Assembly (NCBI GenBank): GCA_004214065.1
Contig: SGZM01000003.1
Span: 1 to 64,000 of the forward strand
DNA: 64,000 bases
DNA from: Gammaproteobacteria bacterium
Lineage (GTDB): Bacteria; Pseudomonadota; Gammaproteobacteria; Magnimaribacterales; Magnimaribacteraceae
Direction: 5' to 3'
In this document: in pieces, positions 8,395 through 17,157 of the stretch
How positions within the stretch are numbered: the stretch's first letter is position 1
How the letters are laid out: every line of letters starts with the position of its first letter
Made by a program: the position numbers and the translations under genes
The notes under the pieces: generated by a model
The model's database searches: none
What the model was told of the DNA's origin: nothing
The model's input: the letters and a program-made list of their open reading frames with translations, nothing else

Positions 8395-9558
8395 CTATTT
8401 GTTTTTATAAATACTTGATTCAAATTCTTCTAATGTTTGAACACATCCTTTTTCTAGAAAAGGTAACATCTGCATGAGAACGACTGAAACAATTTTATTT
8501 TCTGTATCTATCCAAAAATAAGAATTAAAGAGTCCTGCCCAACCGGCACTTTCTTTCGGCCTGCCAGTCTGCGATTCTTCATGGTTTATCATGAAGCCAG
8601 GACTCCAAGATTTATCTATTCCAGGCATAATTTCCATATCTTCTGTCAAAGGAGGAGCGGAAGTTGGTAATTTATTCATTTTAATGTTCTTATCAGAACT
8701 AACTAACATAGTCTGGATTGAACTTTCTTTTAATACTTGAGAACCATTTCCTTTTCCTTTATTAAGAAATATTTTTAGAAAAGTAGAATAATCTTCTGCA
8801 TTAGAAATTAATCCGCCTCCGCCAGAATAAAAATCAAATGTTTCTGTAACACCAAAAGGTATTTCAGCAAAATTCTCTCCTGTTCTGTTATAAACTTTGG
8901 TGACTCTGTCATGATCGCTTAGAGGTAGATCATAAGAGGTATCATTCATTCCTAGAGGGTTAAAAATATTCTCTTTCATATAATCTTGAAGGCTCATATC
9001 TGAGATCTTTTCTATCAGTACACCTAACCAATCTATACCAATACCGTACTCCCAAGCAGAACCAGGATTAAACAATAATGGGGCATCCAAAAATTCCTTT
9101 TTATTGGTCATCATTGAGACAAGTTCACCTCTTCCAACTAGTTTAGTGATATTTTCATTCCACATTTCGTACCCAAAACCTGAACTATGTGAAAGGAGAT
9201 GACTTATATTGACCGCATTAGTGACTTCCGAATAAATAGGCTGATCGTTTTCATTAAAACCTTCAATAATTTTTTTTGAAGCAACTTCAGGAAAAAATTG
9301 TTTAAGTTCGGTATCTAATGATAGTTCTCCTCTCTCTATAAGTTGCATTATGCAAGTTGAGGTAACTGCTTTTGTCATTGAAGCAATTCTGAAAAGAGAG
9401 TTATCATCAACAGGTAGTTTTTTTTCAAGATCTAAATAACCAAAATGACCCTTGTACAAAGTATTTTCTTCAGAAGAAACCATGGCTGATAACCCTGGAA
9501 CTCTTGATGAGGAATCTGCAAGAGCCTGGTCAATATATTGAGAATCTATTTCGATCAT
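8395..9558 (-). CDS. Serine hydrolase of the class C beta-lactamase family (EstB-like)
   Basis: A 387-residue protein with the SxxK motif S60-M-T-K63, followed by a tyrosine motif EYGIGIDW around residue 170, as in EstB-type esterases. No signal peptide is present, so a cytoplasmic esterase is more likely than a beta-lactamase. It follows the two acyl-CoA dehydrogenase genes with a 7-base spacer and is probably the last gene of that operon, possibly hydrolysing an ester before or after oxidation. Confidence 0.85.
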   Translation of the reverse strand: MIEIDSQYIDQALADSSSRVPGLSAMVSSEENTLYKGHFGYLDLEKKLPVDDNSLFRIASMTKAVTSTCIMQLIERGELSLDTELKQFFPEVASKKIIEGFNENDQPIYSEVTNAVNISHLLSHSSGFGYEMWNENITKLVGRGELVSMMTNKKEFLDAPLLFNPGSAWEYGIGIDWLGVLIEKISDMSLQDYMKENIFNPLGMNDTSYDLPLSDHDRVTKVYNRTGENFAEIPFGVTETFDFYSGGGGLISNAEDYSTFLKIFLNKGKGNGSQVLKESSIQTMLVSSDKNIKMNKLPTSAPPLTEDMEIMPGIDKSWSPGFMINHEESQTGRPKESAGWAGLFNSYFWIDTENKIVSVVLMQMLPFLEKGCVQTLEEFESSIYKNK

Positions 9559-9565
9559 TCTAAGA

Positions 9566-10693
9566 TTAAAGGCTTGTAAATTTATCTAGGTGAAAATCTG
9601 CATTTCCAAATTGAGAATCTATAACCAATAATCTTTTGAAGAAATGTCCTATTCTAAGCTCTTCAGTCACTCCCATTCCGCCATGAAGTTGAACAGCATT
9701 TTCTCCAACGAAAATACCAGATTTACCTATCAGGTGCTTAAGGGCATGGATTGTTCTTTGGGCCATCTTAGGGTCTTGTACAGTTTCCATGGTTGCTCTA
9801 AATAACAAGGATTTGCATTGTTCATACTCCATGAACATGTCAACCATCCTGTGTTGTAAGACCTGGAAGTCCGATAATGCATGGTCAAATTGTTCTCTTT
9901 GCTGGGTATATTCAACTGTATCTTTATAGAGTACTTCCATGGCTCCAACTGCTTCAGCAGCAAGAGCTAATATTGCATCATTAGCAATAGCTTGTAGGAT
10001 CTCAAAACCTTCATCCTTTTCACTCACCATATCTTCTTTGGATACTTTTACATTCTCAAATGAAACTTCAGATGCTCTTAACCCGTCAACTGTTGGGAAG
10101 TTTTCTCTAACCACTCCATCGGCACTAGAATCTACAATAAATAGAGAAATTCCTTTCTCTTCAGTCTGACCACCGCTGGTTCTTGCTACTACAATTAATT
10201 TATTAGCAGATTCAGCATTTAGAACCATAGATTTTTTTCCATTAATGATAAATTCATTGCCTTCTTCTCTAGCCGAAGTGGCAACATCATTTAGATCAAA
10301 TCTGCTTTGTTCCTCTGCATAAGCTAATGTTATTTGCAGGCTACCATCTATTAAACCTGGAATGAGTTCTTCTTTCAGGTGTGTTGCAGGACTCCTCTTT
10401 AAAGCTCCACCACCAAGGACTATATTTGCTAAAAAAGGTTCTAATACAAGACCTTTACCAAATTGTTCCATTAACACTAAGGTATCGATTTGATTCCCTC
10501 CAAAGCCTCCTTCTTCTTCTGAAAAGGCCAGCCCCAGCCATCCAAGTTCAGCCATAGAAGACCAATAATCTTTACTGAATCCAGGATCTTCTGAGCTTAT
10601 TTTAATCCTGTTAGGTAGGTCATAATTTTCCTGTACAAAGCGTTCAACACTTTGTTGTATCATTTTTTGTTCTTCAGATAATTCAAAGTTCAT
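9566..10693 (-). CDS. Acyl-CoA dehydrogenase, second gene of a coupled pair
   Basis: A 375-residue FAD-dependent acyl-CoA dehydrogenase with the usual N-terminal helical, middle beta and C-terminal helical domains; conserved stretches include the GWLGLAFSEEEGGFGG loop near residue 51 and QLHGGMGVTEE near the C terminus. Its start overlaps the stop of the upstream dehydrogenase gene by four bases (ATGA). Such pairs form alpha2-beta2 enzymes in actinobacterial steroid side-chain degradation. A heteromeric enzyme here is inference from gene arrangement and lengths. Confidence 0.88.
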   Translation of the reverse strand: MNFELSEEQKMIQQSVERFVQENYDLPNRIKISSEDPGFSKDYWSSMAELGWLGLAFSEEEGGFGGNQIDTLVLMEQFGKGLVLEPFLANIVLGGGALKRSPATHLKEELIPGLIDGSLQITLAYAEEQSRFDLNDVATSAREEGNEFIINGKKSMVLNAESANKLIVVARTSGGQTEEKGISLFIVDSSADGVVRENFPTVDGLRASEVSFENVKVSKEDMVSEKDEGFEILQAIANDAILALAAEAVGAMEVLYKDTVEYTQQREQFDHALSDFQVLQHRMVDMFMEYEQCKSLLFRATMETVQDPKMAQRTIHALKHLIGKSGIFVGENAVQLHGGMGVTEELRIGHFFKRLLVIDSQFGNADFHLDKFTSL

Positions 10694-11862
10694 TTTGAGC
10701 TACCTTTAGTAAGACCTAGAACTTTTTTTGCAACTATATCTTTTTGAACTTCACTTGCCCCACCATAAATAGTGAAGTAACGGCTATTGAGATACCCTGC
10801 AGTTCCACCTTTAGCGAAAGATGGCCCTGCTCCTTTATCTCCCCAAGCAGATGAATATATGCCACTAGCTTCAACAGTTAATTTTTGTATACGCTGTTTT
10901 ATTTCCGTTCCTTTTAATTTTAAGATAGAAGATTCAGGTCCTGGTTCACCTCCAGCTGCAGCAGAAGCTAAGCTTCTAAGTTCAGTAAATTCTGTAGCTA
11001 GTAAATCTATTTCTAACTCTCCTACTTTAGACTTATAGCTTGAATCATCCATCAAATTTCCATTTCCTCGTTGGATTGATCGAGCATTATCTTTAAGTTG
11101 CTCTAATTCAACTAAAGATTTTGATAGTCCCGCTAACCCTGTTCTTTCATGTTCTAACAATCCTTTAGCATAAGTCCATCCTTTGCCCTCTTCGCCTATC
11201 ATATTTTCAACAGGTACTTTTACATCTGTAAAGTGGACAGTGTTAACAGTATGCGATCCTCCTAAAGTAATAATTGGTTTTACCTCTATACCTTCTTGTT
11301 TCATTGGAAAAAGTAAGAAAGTAATACCTTGTTGTTTAATTCCTGAATCATCAGTTCTGGTTAGACAAAAAATCCAGTCAGCTACATGAGCTAAGGTGGT
11401 CCATATTTTTGAACCATTTACTGTGTAGTACGTGCCATCTTCGGATAAGACTGCTTTTGTTTTTAGGTTTGCTAAATCTGAACCGGCTCCAGGTTCAGAA
11501 TATCCCTGACACCAATTCACTTTTCTATCTCTTATATCAGGTAAGAATCTTTCTTGTTGTTCTTCATTTCCATAATTCATAAGTATTGGAGCCAACATGC
11601 CCAATCCAAACGGCAGATCAAATGGAATATTTGCTTGAGCTGTTTCTTGCTCCCATATGTAGTGTTGTGTAGGAGTCCATCCAGGGCCACCAAACTTTTC
11701 TGGCCATTTGGGAACATCCCAACCACCTTTTTCTCTAGCTTTTTCAAACCAGCCTAGTCTCCAGGAAAAATAATCTTCTCCTGATTTTATTTTATTTTCA
11801 TCGAAAAAAGATCTAACTTCATCCCTAAACGCCAGATCATCACTGCTTAGATTTATATCCAT
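10690..11862 (-). CDS. Acyl-CoA dehydrogenase, first gene of a coupled pair
   Basis: A 390-residue acyl-CoA dehydrogenase. The substrate/FAD segment WCQGYSEPGAGSDLA lies near residue 118, LLEHERTGLAG near residue 234 matches the stretch of FadE26/28-type subunits, and YGGASEVQKDIVAKKVLG forms the C-terminal FAD contact. It is the first gene of a three-gene reverse operon (this gene, second dehydrogenase, serine hydrolase). The organisation suggests oxidation of an acyl-CoA with a bulky or branched chain; the substrate is not shown by sequence. Confidence 0.9.
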   Translation of the reverse strand: MDINLSSDDLAFRDEVRSFFDENKIKSGEDYFSWRLGWFEKAREKGGWDVPKWPEKFGGPGWTPTQHYIWEQETAQANIPFDLPFGLGMLAPILMNYGNEEQQERFLPDIRDRKVNWCQGYSEPGAGSDLANLKTKAVLSEDGTYYTVNGSKIWTTLAHVADWIFCLTRTDDSGIKQQGITFLLFPMKQEGIEVKPIITLGGSHTVNTVHFTDVKVPVENMIGEEGKGWTYAKGLLEHERTGLAGLSKSLVELEQLKDNARSIQRGNGNLMDDSSYKSKVGELEIDLLATEFTELRSLASAAAGGEPGPESSILKLKGTEIKQRIQKLTVEASGIYSSAWGDKGAGPSFAKGGTAGYLNSRYFTIYGGASEVQKDIVAKKVLGLTKGSSK

Positions 11863-11940
11863 ATTTTATTTATTGAAATTATTGAAAATGAGCGTTGATC
11901 TTAATATTTTTTTGCTCTAGAAGCTAGAAATATAGTGTAT

Positions 11941-11956
11941 TTCAAGCTGTTTTGAA
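11941..11956. promoter_or_regulatory. Possible operator: TTCAA-N6-TTGAA dyad
   Basis: An inverted repeat of five-base arms with a six-base centre sits in the divergent spacer between the acyl-CoA dehydrogenase operon and the thioesterase-SDR operon, a natural place for a shared repressor site. The arms are short and AT-rich, so chance occurrence is possible. Confidence 0.25.
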
Positions 11957-12028
11957 GTTAATTTTAAGAGATTTTTTTAGACCATAAGATTGCAATTCTT
12001 ATTAATTTTCTCCTATGATGAGAAGGTT

Positions 12029-12436
12029 ATGGAAGAAAGATTAAAAAGATTTAATGAAGAGTTCTTTGGACCTTCAATGGAGTTCTTTAAACTGAAGTAT
12101 GAATCAATTGAAAAGGAGACAATAATCTTTTCTTGCGAATTTAATGAGAAGTGTGGCAACCCAATGGGATTTGTTCAGGGAGGTATGATTTCAGCTGCTT
12201 TAGATGATGCAACTTCGGCAGCTATGATTTCAGGTTATCAAGAAAAGAAAGCACCTATGACAACTGATTTACATGTTTTATTTCATAGACCTTTAGCCTT
12301 AGGAAAAGCCACAATGAAGGTCAACCTTATAAAATTAGGCGCTAGAAGTGCCACATCAGAAGGAAGAATATTTAATCTCGAAGGAAAGCTTGTTGCAACT
12401 TTAATGCATACAGCTCAGCCAGTAGATGTAGCATAG
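12029..12436 (+). CDS. PaaI-type hotdog thioesterase
   Basis: A 135-residue hotdog-fold protein. The signature GFVQGGMISAALDDATSAA around residues 47-65 is the active-site helix of PaaI/4HBT thioesterases (Asp in the helix). I start at the ATG at 12029, preceded by GAGAAGG; the longer frame begins with TTG at 11990 and adds residues outside the fold. It probably hydrolyses an acyl-CoA. The SDR gene follows after 21 bases. Confidence 0.85.
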   Translation: MEERLKRFNEEFFGPSMEFFKLKYESIEKETIIFSCEFNEKCGNPMGFVQGGMISAALDDATSAAMISGYQEKKAPMTTDLHVLFHRPLALGKATMKVNLIKLGARSATSEGRIFNLEGKLVATLMHTAQPVDVA

Positions 12437-12457
12437 AAAAATATAGGAGAAAGTAAA

Positions 12458-13249
12458 ATGAAACCAGTTTGTTTAGTTTTTGGAGCAGGAGCCGGAATTG
12501 GTGGCACTGTAGCAGCAAAATTTGCTCAAGAAGGTTACCATTCGTTTTTGTGTAGACGTTCTGATCAGGAAGGTTTGGACAGATTAATTGCAAATATAGA
12601 AGAATCTGGCGGATCTGCGTCAGGACAGTTGCTTAATGCAATTGAAGAGAATGCTATCGAAGAAGTAATCCAAAAAGTTGAATCTGATATAGGTCCCATA
12701 GAAGTTGTGGTATATAACTTGGGCGCGCAAACAGGCATGAAACTCCTAAGTCAAACTACCTACAAGGAGTTTGAATGGGGTTGGAAAATGGCTAGTTTTG
12801 GATTATTTCGTGTAGCAAAAGTTCTTTGCCCTCTGATGGTTGATAGGGGTAAGGGAACTATATTAGTTACATCTGCTACAGCTGCTATGAGAGGTAATGC
12901 AACACAACATTCTCATGCTGCTGCAATGGCAGCCAGAAGAATGCTCTGTCAGTCTCTAAATGCAGAGTTCTCATCAAAGGGTATTCACGTTTCCCACATT
13001 ATTGTAGATGGTGCTGTAGATGCTCCGGATACACTTGGAAAAATGCTAGGACCAGAAATGTATCAGCAATTACGAGAAACTAAAGGCATGGAACATGATG
13101 GCTTGTTGTTACCAACGGAGATAGCAAAAACTTACTACCATTTATCTCAGCAACATCGTTCAGCATGGACACATGAACTAGATTTAAGGGCCTTTTCAGA
13201 CCTCGCATGGTGGAATCATGCCACTATGCTTGATGATGAGAAAGCTTAA
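12458..13249 (+). CDS. Short-chain dehydrogenase/reductase-like protein lacking the YxxxK pair
   Basis: A 263-residue SDR fold: cofactor motif GAGAGIG at residues 9-15, NLG near 87-89 in place of NAG, and the catalytic Ser region SATAAM at 139-144. At the position of the YxxxK pair the sequence reads HAAAM (H153, M157), so both tyrosine and lysine are missing. The rest of the fold, including IHVSHIIVDGAVD, is intact, and relatives with a changed tyrosine exist. It may bind NAD(P) without usual catalysis, or use other residues. Good Shine-Dalgarno (AGGAG). In an operon with the thioesterase. Confidence 0.85.
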   Translation: MKPVCLVFGAGAGIGGTVAAKFAQEGYHSFLCRRSDQEGLDRLIANIEESGGSASGQLLNAIEENAIEEVIQKVESDIGPIEVVVYNLGAQTGMKLLSQTTYKEFEWGWKMASFGLFRVAKVLCPLMVDRGKGTILVTSATAAMRGNATQHSHAAAMAARRMLCQSLNAEFSSKGIHVSHIIVDGAVDAPDTLGKMLGPEMYQQLRETKGMEHDGLLLPTEIAKTYYHLSQQHRSAWTHELDLRAFSDLAWWNHATMLDDEKA

Positions 13250-14177
13250 ATTTTGCTATCTGAATATCATCCTGACCTAAGTCTTGATAATTATCGTCTA
13301 TTCGCCCTTGAATGTATTCTTTCCAAGTAAATGGCCTGTAATTAGGTTTTGAAAGAGATATTTCAGATAGTGGTTCGATTATAGAATCACTTTTTGGGTT
13401 AAAGAAAAAAGGAGTGCTATATCTTGGTTCAGTAGTTCTTTTTAATACTCTATGCAACGCAGCTATATAATTGTCATTTGTCCAAACTTGCATAGCGTCA
13501 CCTAAATTAACAACTATAGAATCTTTTTCAGGCTCTATATCTATCCATCCAAATTCTTTTGATTTTGCCTGAAGGCCTCCCGTCATATCTTGCAATAGTA
13601 AAGTTAGTATTCCAGGATCAGTATGATGATGTAAGGCCATATCCCCAAGTTTGTTTACTTCATTTTTTTCATTAAGATTGAGAGGATCTTCAGTGGGATA
13701 ATAGTTCAATCTAGCATTACTTGTTCTGGAATCTCCAAAGACTTTTTCATTTTTAGTCAGTCCTAAACAAATCAGTATTAGTTCCAAGGTCTTTTCCGCA
13801 ACTTGAGAAGATTTAAGAAAAAAGTTTTCCATGGTCTGCTTAAATACTGCTTCCTCAGGCCATTGATTAATATCAGATTCTAATCGTGTTTCCATAAAAT
13901 CGAATACCTCTTTTAGGTCTCTCTTTTGTTTTGTTAATTCTCTATCAAAAAAACCTAGAGGGATTTGCTCAGATCTTAATAATTTTAATTTCTCTTCTCT
14001 ATCTTGAGAGAAGAACCATTCAGACATCTTCCACATATCATCTATTTCTTCTTGAATCCCATGATTCTTTAGTAAGAAGAAACCATGATCTCTGCATGCT
14101 AAGTCCAGTAGCTTTAATTGCTCGCTATCAGTTGCAGCATTCTGGAGATCAATTAGAGGTACGTTAGGAGTTTGCAT
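13224..14177 (-). CDS. Isopenicillin N synthase-like 2-oxoglutarate/Fe(II) dioxygenase
   Basis: A 317-residue oxygenase with an N-terminal DIOX_N domain (DHGFFLLKNHGI near residue 30) and a C-terminal catalytic domain: iron ligands H185-x-D187 in HHHTDPGI and H242 in ALHRVLKR, and R252-Y-S254 as the 2-oxoglutarate clamp. Family members oxidise very different small molecules. It overlaps the amidase gene by 14 bases, so the two are probably co-translated; the last 26 bases overlap the SDR gene on the other strand. Confidence 0.87.
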   Translation of the reverse strand: MQTPNVPLIDLQNAATDSEQLKLLDLACRDHGFFLLKNHGIQEEIDDMWKMSEWFFSQDREEKLKLLRSEQIPLGFFDRELTKQKRDLKEVFDFMETRLESDINQWPEEAVFKQTMENFFLKSSQVAEKTLELILICLGLTKNEKVFGDSRTSNARLNYYPTEDPLNLNEKNEVNKLGDMALHHHTDPGILTLLLQDMTGGLQAKSKEFGWIDIEPEKDSIVVNLGDAMQVWTNDNYIAALHRVLKRTTEPRYSTPFFFNPKSDSIIEPLSEISLSKPNYRPFTWKEYIQGRIDDNYQDLGQDDIQIAKFKLSHHQA

Positions 14178-15570
14178 GACCAGTGGCTTTTGCAGTAAAT
14201 TCTATTACCTTTTCAAATGAGTGCATGGCTTGAAGTACATCTAAATCTCTTCTTTGCCCACCAATTATTTGTATCGAGGCAGGAAGACCAGAATCTAATA
14301 AAGATATTGGAATAACACCAGCTGGATTTCTGGTCATGTTTATACCCATAGTAAAATCAACCCAAGATGGTGTTTGGGTGCCATTAACAAATCCATCGCC
14401 TTCCAACTTAGGAGCATGACCACAAGTAGCTGGGGTAATGATCAAGGGAGACTCATCAAAGAAATTTTGTAATTGATAACCTAACTTGTGACAGGCATCT
14501 ATAGAGGTCGCATAAGAAGCGCTATCCATTGTAGTACCCATCTCAATAAACAACCTCAGCAGAGGGTCAATTTTTTCAAAATCTTCTGTGCCAATTAAAT
14601 GTTGTTGCCTTCTAGCACAAGCAGATGCCCAAAATATCATCCATGCATCTACAGGGTTATCATCCCATATTGTTTCTTTTTCAATTATCTCAACACCGGC
14701 ATCAGCTAGCTTATTAATAGCAGCTTCACATTTAGACAAGATTTCTTTATCAACAGTCGAAAATCCCATAGTAGGTGACCATATTGCAGATTTTGGTAAC
14801 TCTTCAGTTAACTGCCCTGACCAATCTATGTCTTTTGACTCTAAAGAAAAAATATCTGTTGGATGTGGCCCAACAGTTGCATCTAATGCAAGAGCATTAT
14901 CTTCGGTAGAATTTGCCATAGGTCCTTTTACAGTCAGCAGACCTGATCCAGGAGGAGTATCCCCGCCTATAGGAATCCTTCCTTGAGAAGTTTTTATTCC
15001 TGCCAAACCTCCTAAAGCTGCTGGTATTCTTATTGAGCCACCACCATCAGAACCGGTTCCGAGAGGTATCATGCCTGACGCCAGGGCAGCTGAAGTTCCA
15101 CCGGATGAGCCACCGGGAGAATATTCAAGATTCCAAGGATTCTTGGTCACTCCAAAAGGAACATTATCTGTTTTTCCTTTATGACCAAATTCTGGTGTAT
15201 TAGTTTTTCCAAGGATTATGCATCCTTGATCACGCATTCTTTTAACTAGAATAGAATCCTTCTCTGCAATTTTATCTTTAACATGTAATTCAGAGCCAAA
15301 AGTTGTTACAAAACCTCTTGCGTCTTCAAGATCTTTCACTCCGATTGGAATTCCAGCGAGCTTCCCAACATTTTCGCCTTTTGAAAGTAGAGAATCTATT
15401 CTTTCTGCTTGCGCGAGGGCGTCTTCAGGGTTCACTGCACAAAAAGCATTTATCTCACTGTCAAACTTCTCAATATTATCTAAAGCAGACTGAGTCACTT
15501 CTTTGGCAGATATTTTTTTATTTTGAATATTACTGACTAATTCTTTTAATGAATAATCTCTAAAGTCCAT
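14164..15570 (-). CDS. Amidase signature family hydrolase
   Basis: A 468-residue amidase with an intact Ser-cisSer-Lys triad: Lys in IGVKDLEDARG near residue 78, serine of SPGGSSGGTSAAL near 151-163, and the nucleophile serine in GSDGGGSIRIPAA about 20 residues later. It is not clearly GatA, since no gatB or gatC is near. It shares a short divergent promoter region with the acyl-CoA dehydrogenase at 15634; GGAGAG precedes the start. The substrate amide is unknown and may be released to the coupled dioxygenase. Confidence 0.88.
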   Translation of the reverse strand: MDFRDYSLKELVSNIQNKKISAKEVTQSALDNIEKFDSEINAFCAVNPEDALAQAERIDSLLSKGENVGKLAGIPIGVKDLEDARGFVTTFGSELHVKDKIAEKDSILVKRMRDQGCIILGKTNTPEFGHKGKTDNVPFGVTKNPWNLEYSPGGSSGGTSAALASGMIPLGTGSDGGGSIRIPAALGGLAGIKTSQGRIPIGGDTPPGSGLLTVKGPMANSTEDNALALDATVGPHPTDIFSLESKDIDWSGQLTEELPKSAIWSPTMGFSTVDKEILSKCEAAINKLADAGVEIIEKETIWDDNPVDAWMIFWASACARRQQHLIGTEDFEKIDPLLRLFIEMGTTMDSASYATSIDACHKLGYQLQNFFDESPLIITPATCGHAPKLEGDGFVNGTQTPSWVDFTMGINMTRNPAGVIPISLLDSGLPASIQIIGGQRRDLDVLQAMHSFEKVIEFTAKATGHANS

Positions 15571-15589
15571 ATGGTTCTCTCCAATAATT

Positions 15590-15608
15590 AAAATGATGTT
15601 ATCATTTT
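15590..15608. promoter_or_regulatory. Perfect 8-bp inverted repeat, candidate operator
   Basis: AAAATGAT (15590-15597), three bases, then ATCATTTT (15601-15608) form a perfect dyad centred between the divergent amidase and acyl-CoA dehydrogenase genes. Size and place fit a TetR- or GntR-type repressor site controlling both; no such regulator gene is in the window. Confidence 0.4.
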
Positions 15609-15633
15609 TTAATAATATGACTTCAAATTAATT

Positions 15634-16845
15634 ATGAACTTTGAGCACACACAAAAAACGAAAGAGATAATGGGCCTTGTCTCAAATTTCATTGAGAATA
15701 AGGTTAAACCAAATGAGCAAGAATATTCTAATGCCATGATATCTTTCAGGGATTCAGGAAATCCTTGGCAGGTACCGAAGGTTTTATATGAGCTAAAACA
15801 AGAAGCAAGAGAGCTAGGTTTGTGGAATTTTTCATTAACTGGAGATTTAGGCTATGGATTAACCAATTTGGAATTCGCACCATTAGCAGAAATGATGGGA
15901 GTAGGATGGACATCTGAAGTTTTTAATTCTTCAGCTCCTGATGCTGGGAATATGGAAGTGCTCGATAAATATGGCAGTGACTATCAGAAAGATAAATGGC
16001 TGACTCCTTTGCTGTCGGGTGAAATAAGGTCTGCATTTGCTATGACTGAACCAAATGTCGCGTCTTCAGATGCAACAAATATTTCAAGTACTATCAAAAA
16101 AGATGGCGATGAGTATGTCATTAATGGAGAAAAGTGGTGGACATCCGGCTACGGAAGGCCTGATTGTAAGTTTATGATTTTTATGGGGGTCTCTAATCCA
16201 GATGCTCCAAAGCATCAAAGACAATCACAAATTATCATCCCGAAAGATACTCCAGGTATCACACTCAAGCGAATGCTAACTGTTTACGGTGCAGATCATG
16301 CTCCAAATGGTCATGCACATTTAGTCTTTGATAATGTAAGAGTACCTAAAGAAAATATGATTCTAGGGGAGGGAAGGGGCTTTGAAATAGCACAAGGAAG
16401 ATTGGGGCCTGGAAGAATCCATCACTGCATGAAGATTATCGGAGCTGCGGAACTGGCTCTTGAGTTACTCTGTAAAAGAGCATCCTCACGTAAAGCTTTT
16501 GGTAAAGCTATAGCTGAACTAGGTGGTAATTATGATGTTATTGCCAAATGTAGAAATGAAATTGAGATGTGCCGACTTCTTACTTTGAAAGCTGCCTATA
16601 TGATGGACACTCTTGGCAATAAGAAGGCAAAAAGTGAAATCGCTCAACCCAAAGTAGAGGTGCCAAGTATGGCTGTTAGGGTTATTGAAAGGGCAGTGCA
16701 GATTCACGGTGGCGCCGGAGTCTCTCAAGATACACCTTTGGCAAGTCTATACAGTTCTATAAGGTATTTAAGAATTGGAGATGGGCCAGATGAAGTTCAT
16801 TTAAGAACCATAGCAAAGGAAGAGTTAAGTAAATATTCTGATTAA
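15634..16845 (+). CDS. Acyl-CoA dehydrogenase of the ACAD10/ACAD11 type
   Basis: A 403-residue acyl-CoA dehydrogenase. Distinctive stretches such as SAPDAGNMEVL near residue 106, SAFAMTEPNVASSDATN near 130, KWWTSGYGRPDCK and GRLGPGRIHHCMK match the ACAD10/11 branch rather than classical short-chain FadE proteins. In that branch (including bacterial LvaC) the enzyme works after phosphorylation of a hydroxyacyl-CoA, with phosphate elimination. An LvaA-like kinase is encoded at 30569. Pairing of the two is inference. Alone on its strand, divergent from the amidase. Confidence 0.88.
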   Translation: MNFEHTQKTKEIMGLVSNFIENKVKPNEQEYSNAMISFRDSGNPWQVPKVLYELKQEARELGLWNFSLTGDLGYGLTNLEFAPLAEMMGVGWTSEVFNSSAPDAGNMEVLDKYGSDYQKDKWLTPLLSGEIRSAFAMTEPNVASSDATNISSTIKKDGDEYVINGEKWWTSGYGRPDCKFMIFMGVSNPDAPKHQRQSQIIIPKDTPGITLKRMLTVYGADHAPNGHAHLVFDNVRVPKENMILGEGRGFEIAQGRLGPGRIHHCMKIIGAAELALELLCKRASSRKAFGKAIAELGGNYDVIAKCRNEIEMCRLLTLKAAYMMDTLGNKKAKSEIAQPKVEVPSMAVRVIERAVQIHGGAGVSQDTPLASLYSSIRYLRIGDGPDEVHLRTIAKEELSKYSD

Positions 16846-17111
16846 GAATTTAAGCTTTTATCGATCTTTGTAGATTTAATAGAGAGCATTTTATTAGCAA
16901 ATTCCATTTCTTTATCTGCGTTTAGCTTGTTAAGCTTAAATTGCTCGGAGTCTTGTGTAGCTATAATTATTCTTCCTGAATCGGTATCAAGCCTAATACT
17001 GTCTGTTTTGAAGATTTTATTCTTTTTAGAAATCACAATTGCTTCTAATTCATTATTAAGGTCTTCTGTATGACAGCCTTCTATAAGTTTTTTTAATTCT
17101 TTTAATTTCAT
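16842..17111 (-). CDS. Unknown protein (89 aa)
   Basis: A charged, lysine-rich protein without signal peptide or membrane helix. The middle (EAIVISKKNKIFKTDSIRL, then GRIIIATQDSE) looks like a small beta-rich fold. I recognise no family. Its end overlaps the acyl-CoA dehydrogenase stop by four bases tail to tail. A TAAAAT hexamer seven bases before its ATG supports independent expression. Confidence 0.6.
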   Translation of the reverse strand: MKLKELKKLIEGCHTEDLNNELEAIVISKKNKIFKTDSIRLDTDSGRIIIATQDSEQFKLNKLNADKEMEFANKMLSIKSTKIDKSLNS

Positions 17112-17118
17112 ATGTGTA

Positions 17119-17124
17119 ATTTTA
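17119..17124 (-). promoter_or_regulatory. Putative -10 element of the 89-aa gene
   Basis: TAAAAT on the reverse strand ends seven bases before the ATG at 17111; no Shine-Dalgarno sequence. Leaderless pattern. Confidence 0.35.
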
Positions 17125-17157
17125 CTAGAGATAGTTCATATATGACAGCGTTGTCTT

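Noticed and set aside
8395-9558. Class C beta-lactamase
   Set aside because: SxxK is present, but there is no signal peptide and the context is acyl-CoA metabolism; an esterase is more likely.
14588-14986. 132-aa open frame antisense to the amidase gene
   Set aside because: Mirror of a well-conserved gene, with no start signal or family-like sequence. The same applies to long antisense frames at 41092-41499, 46227-46604 and 60109-60546.
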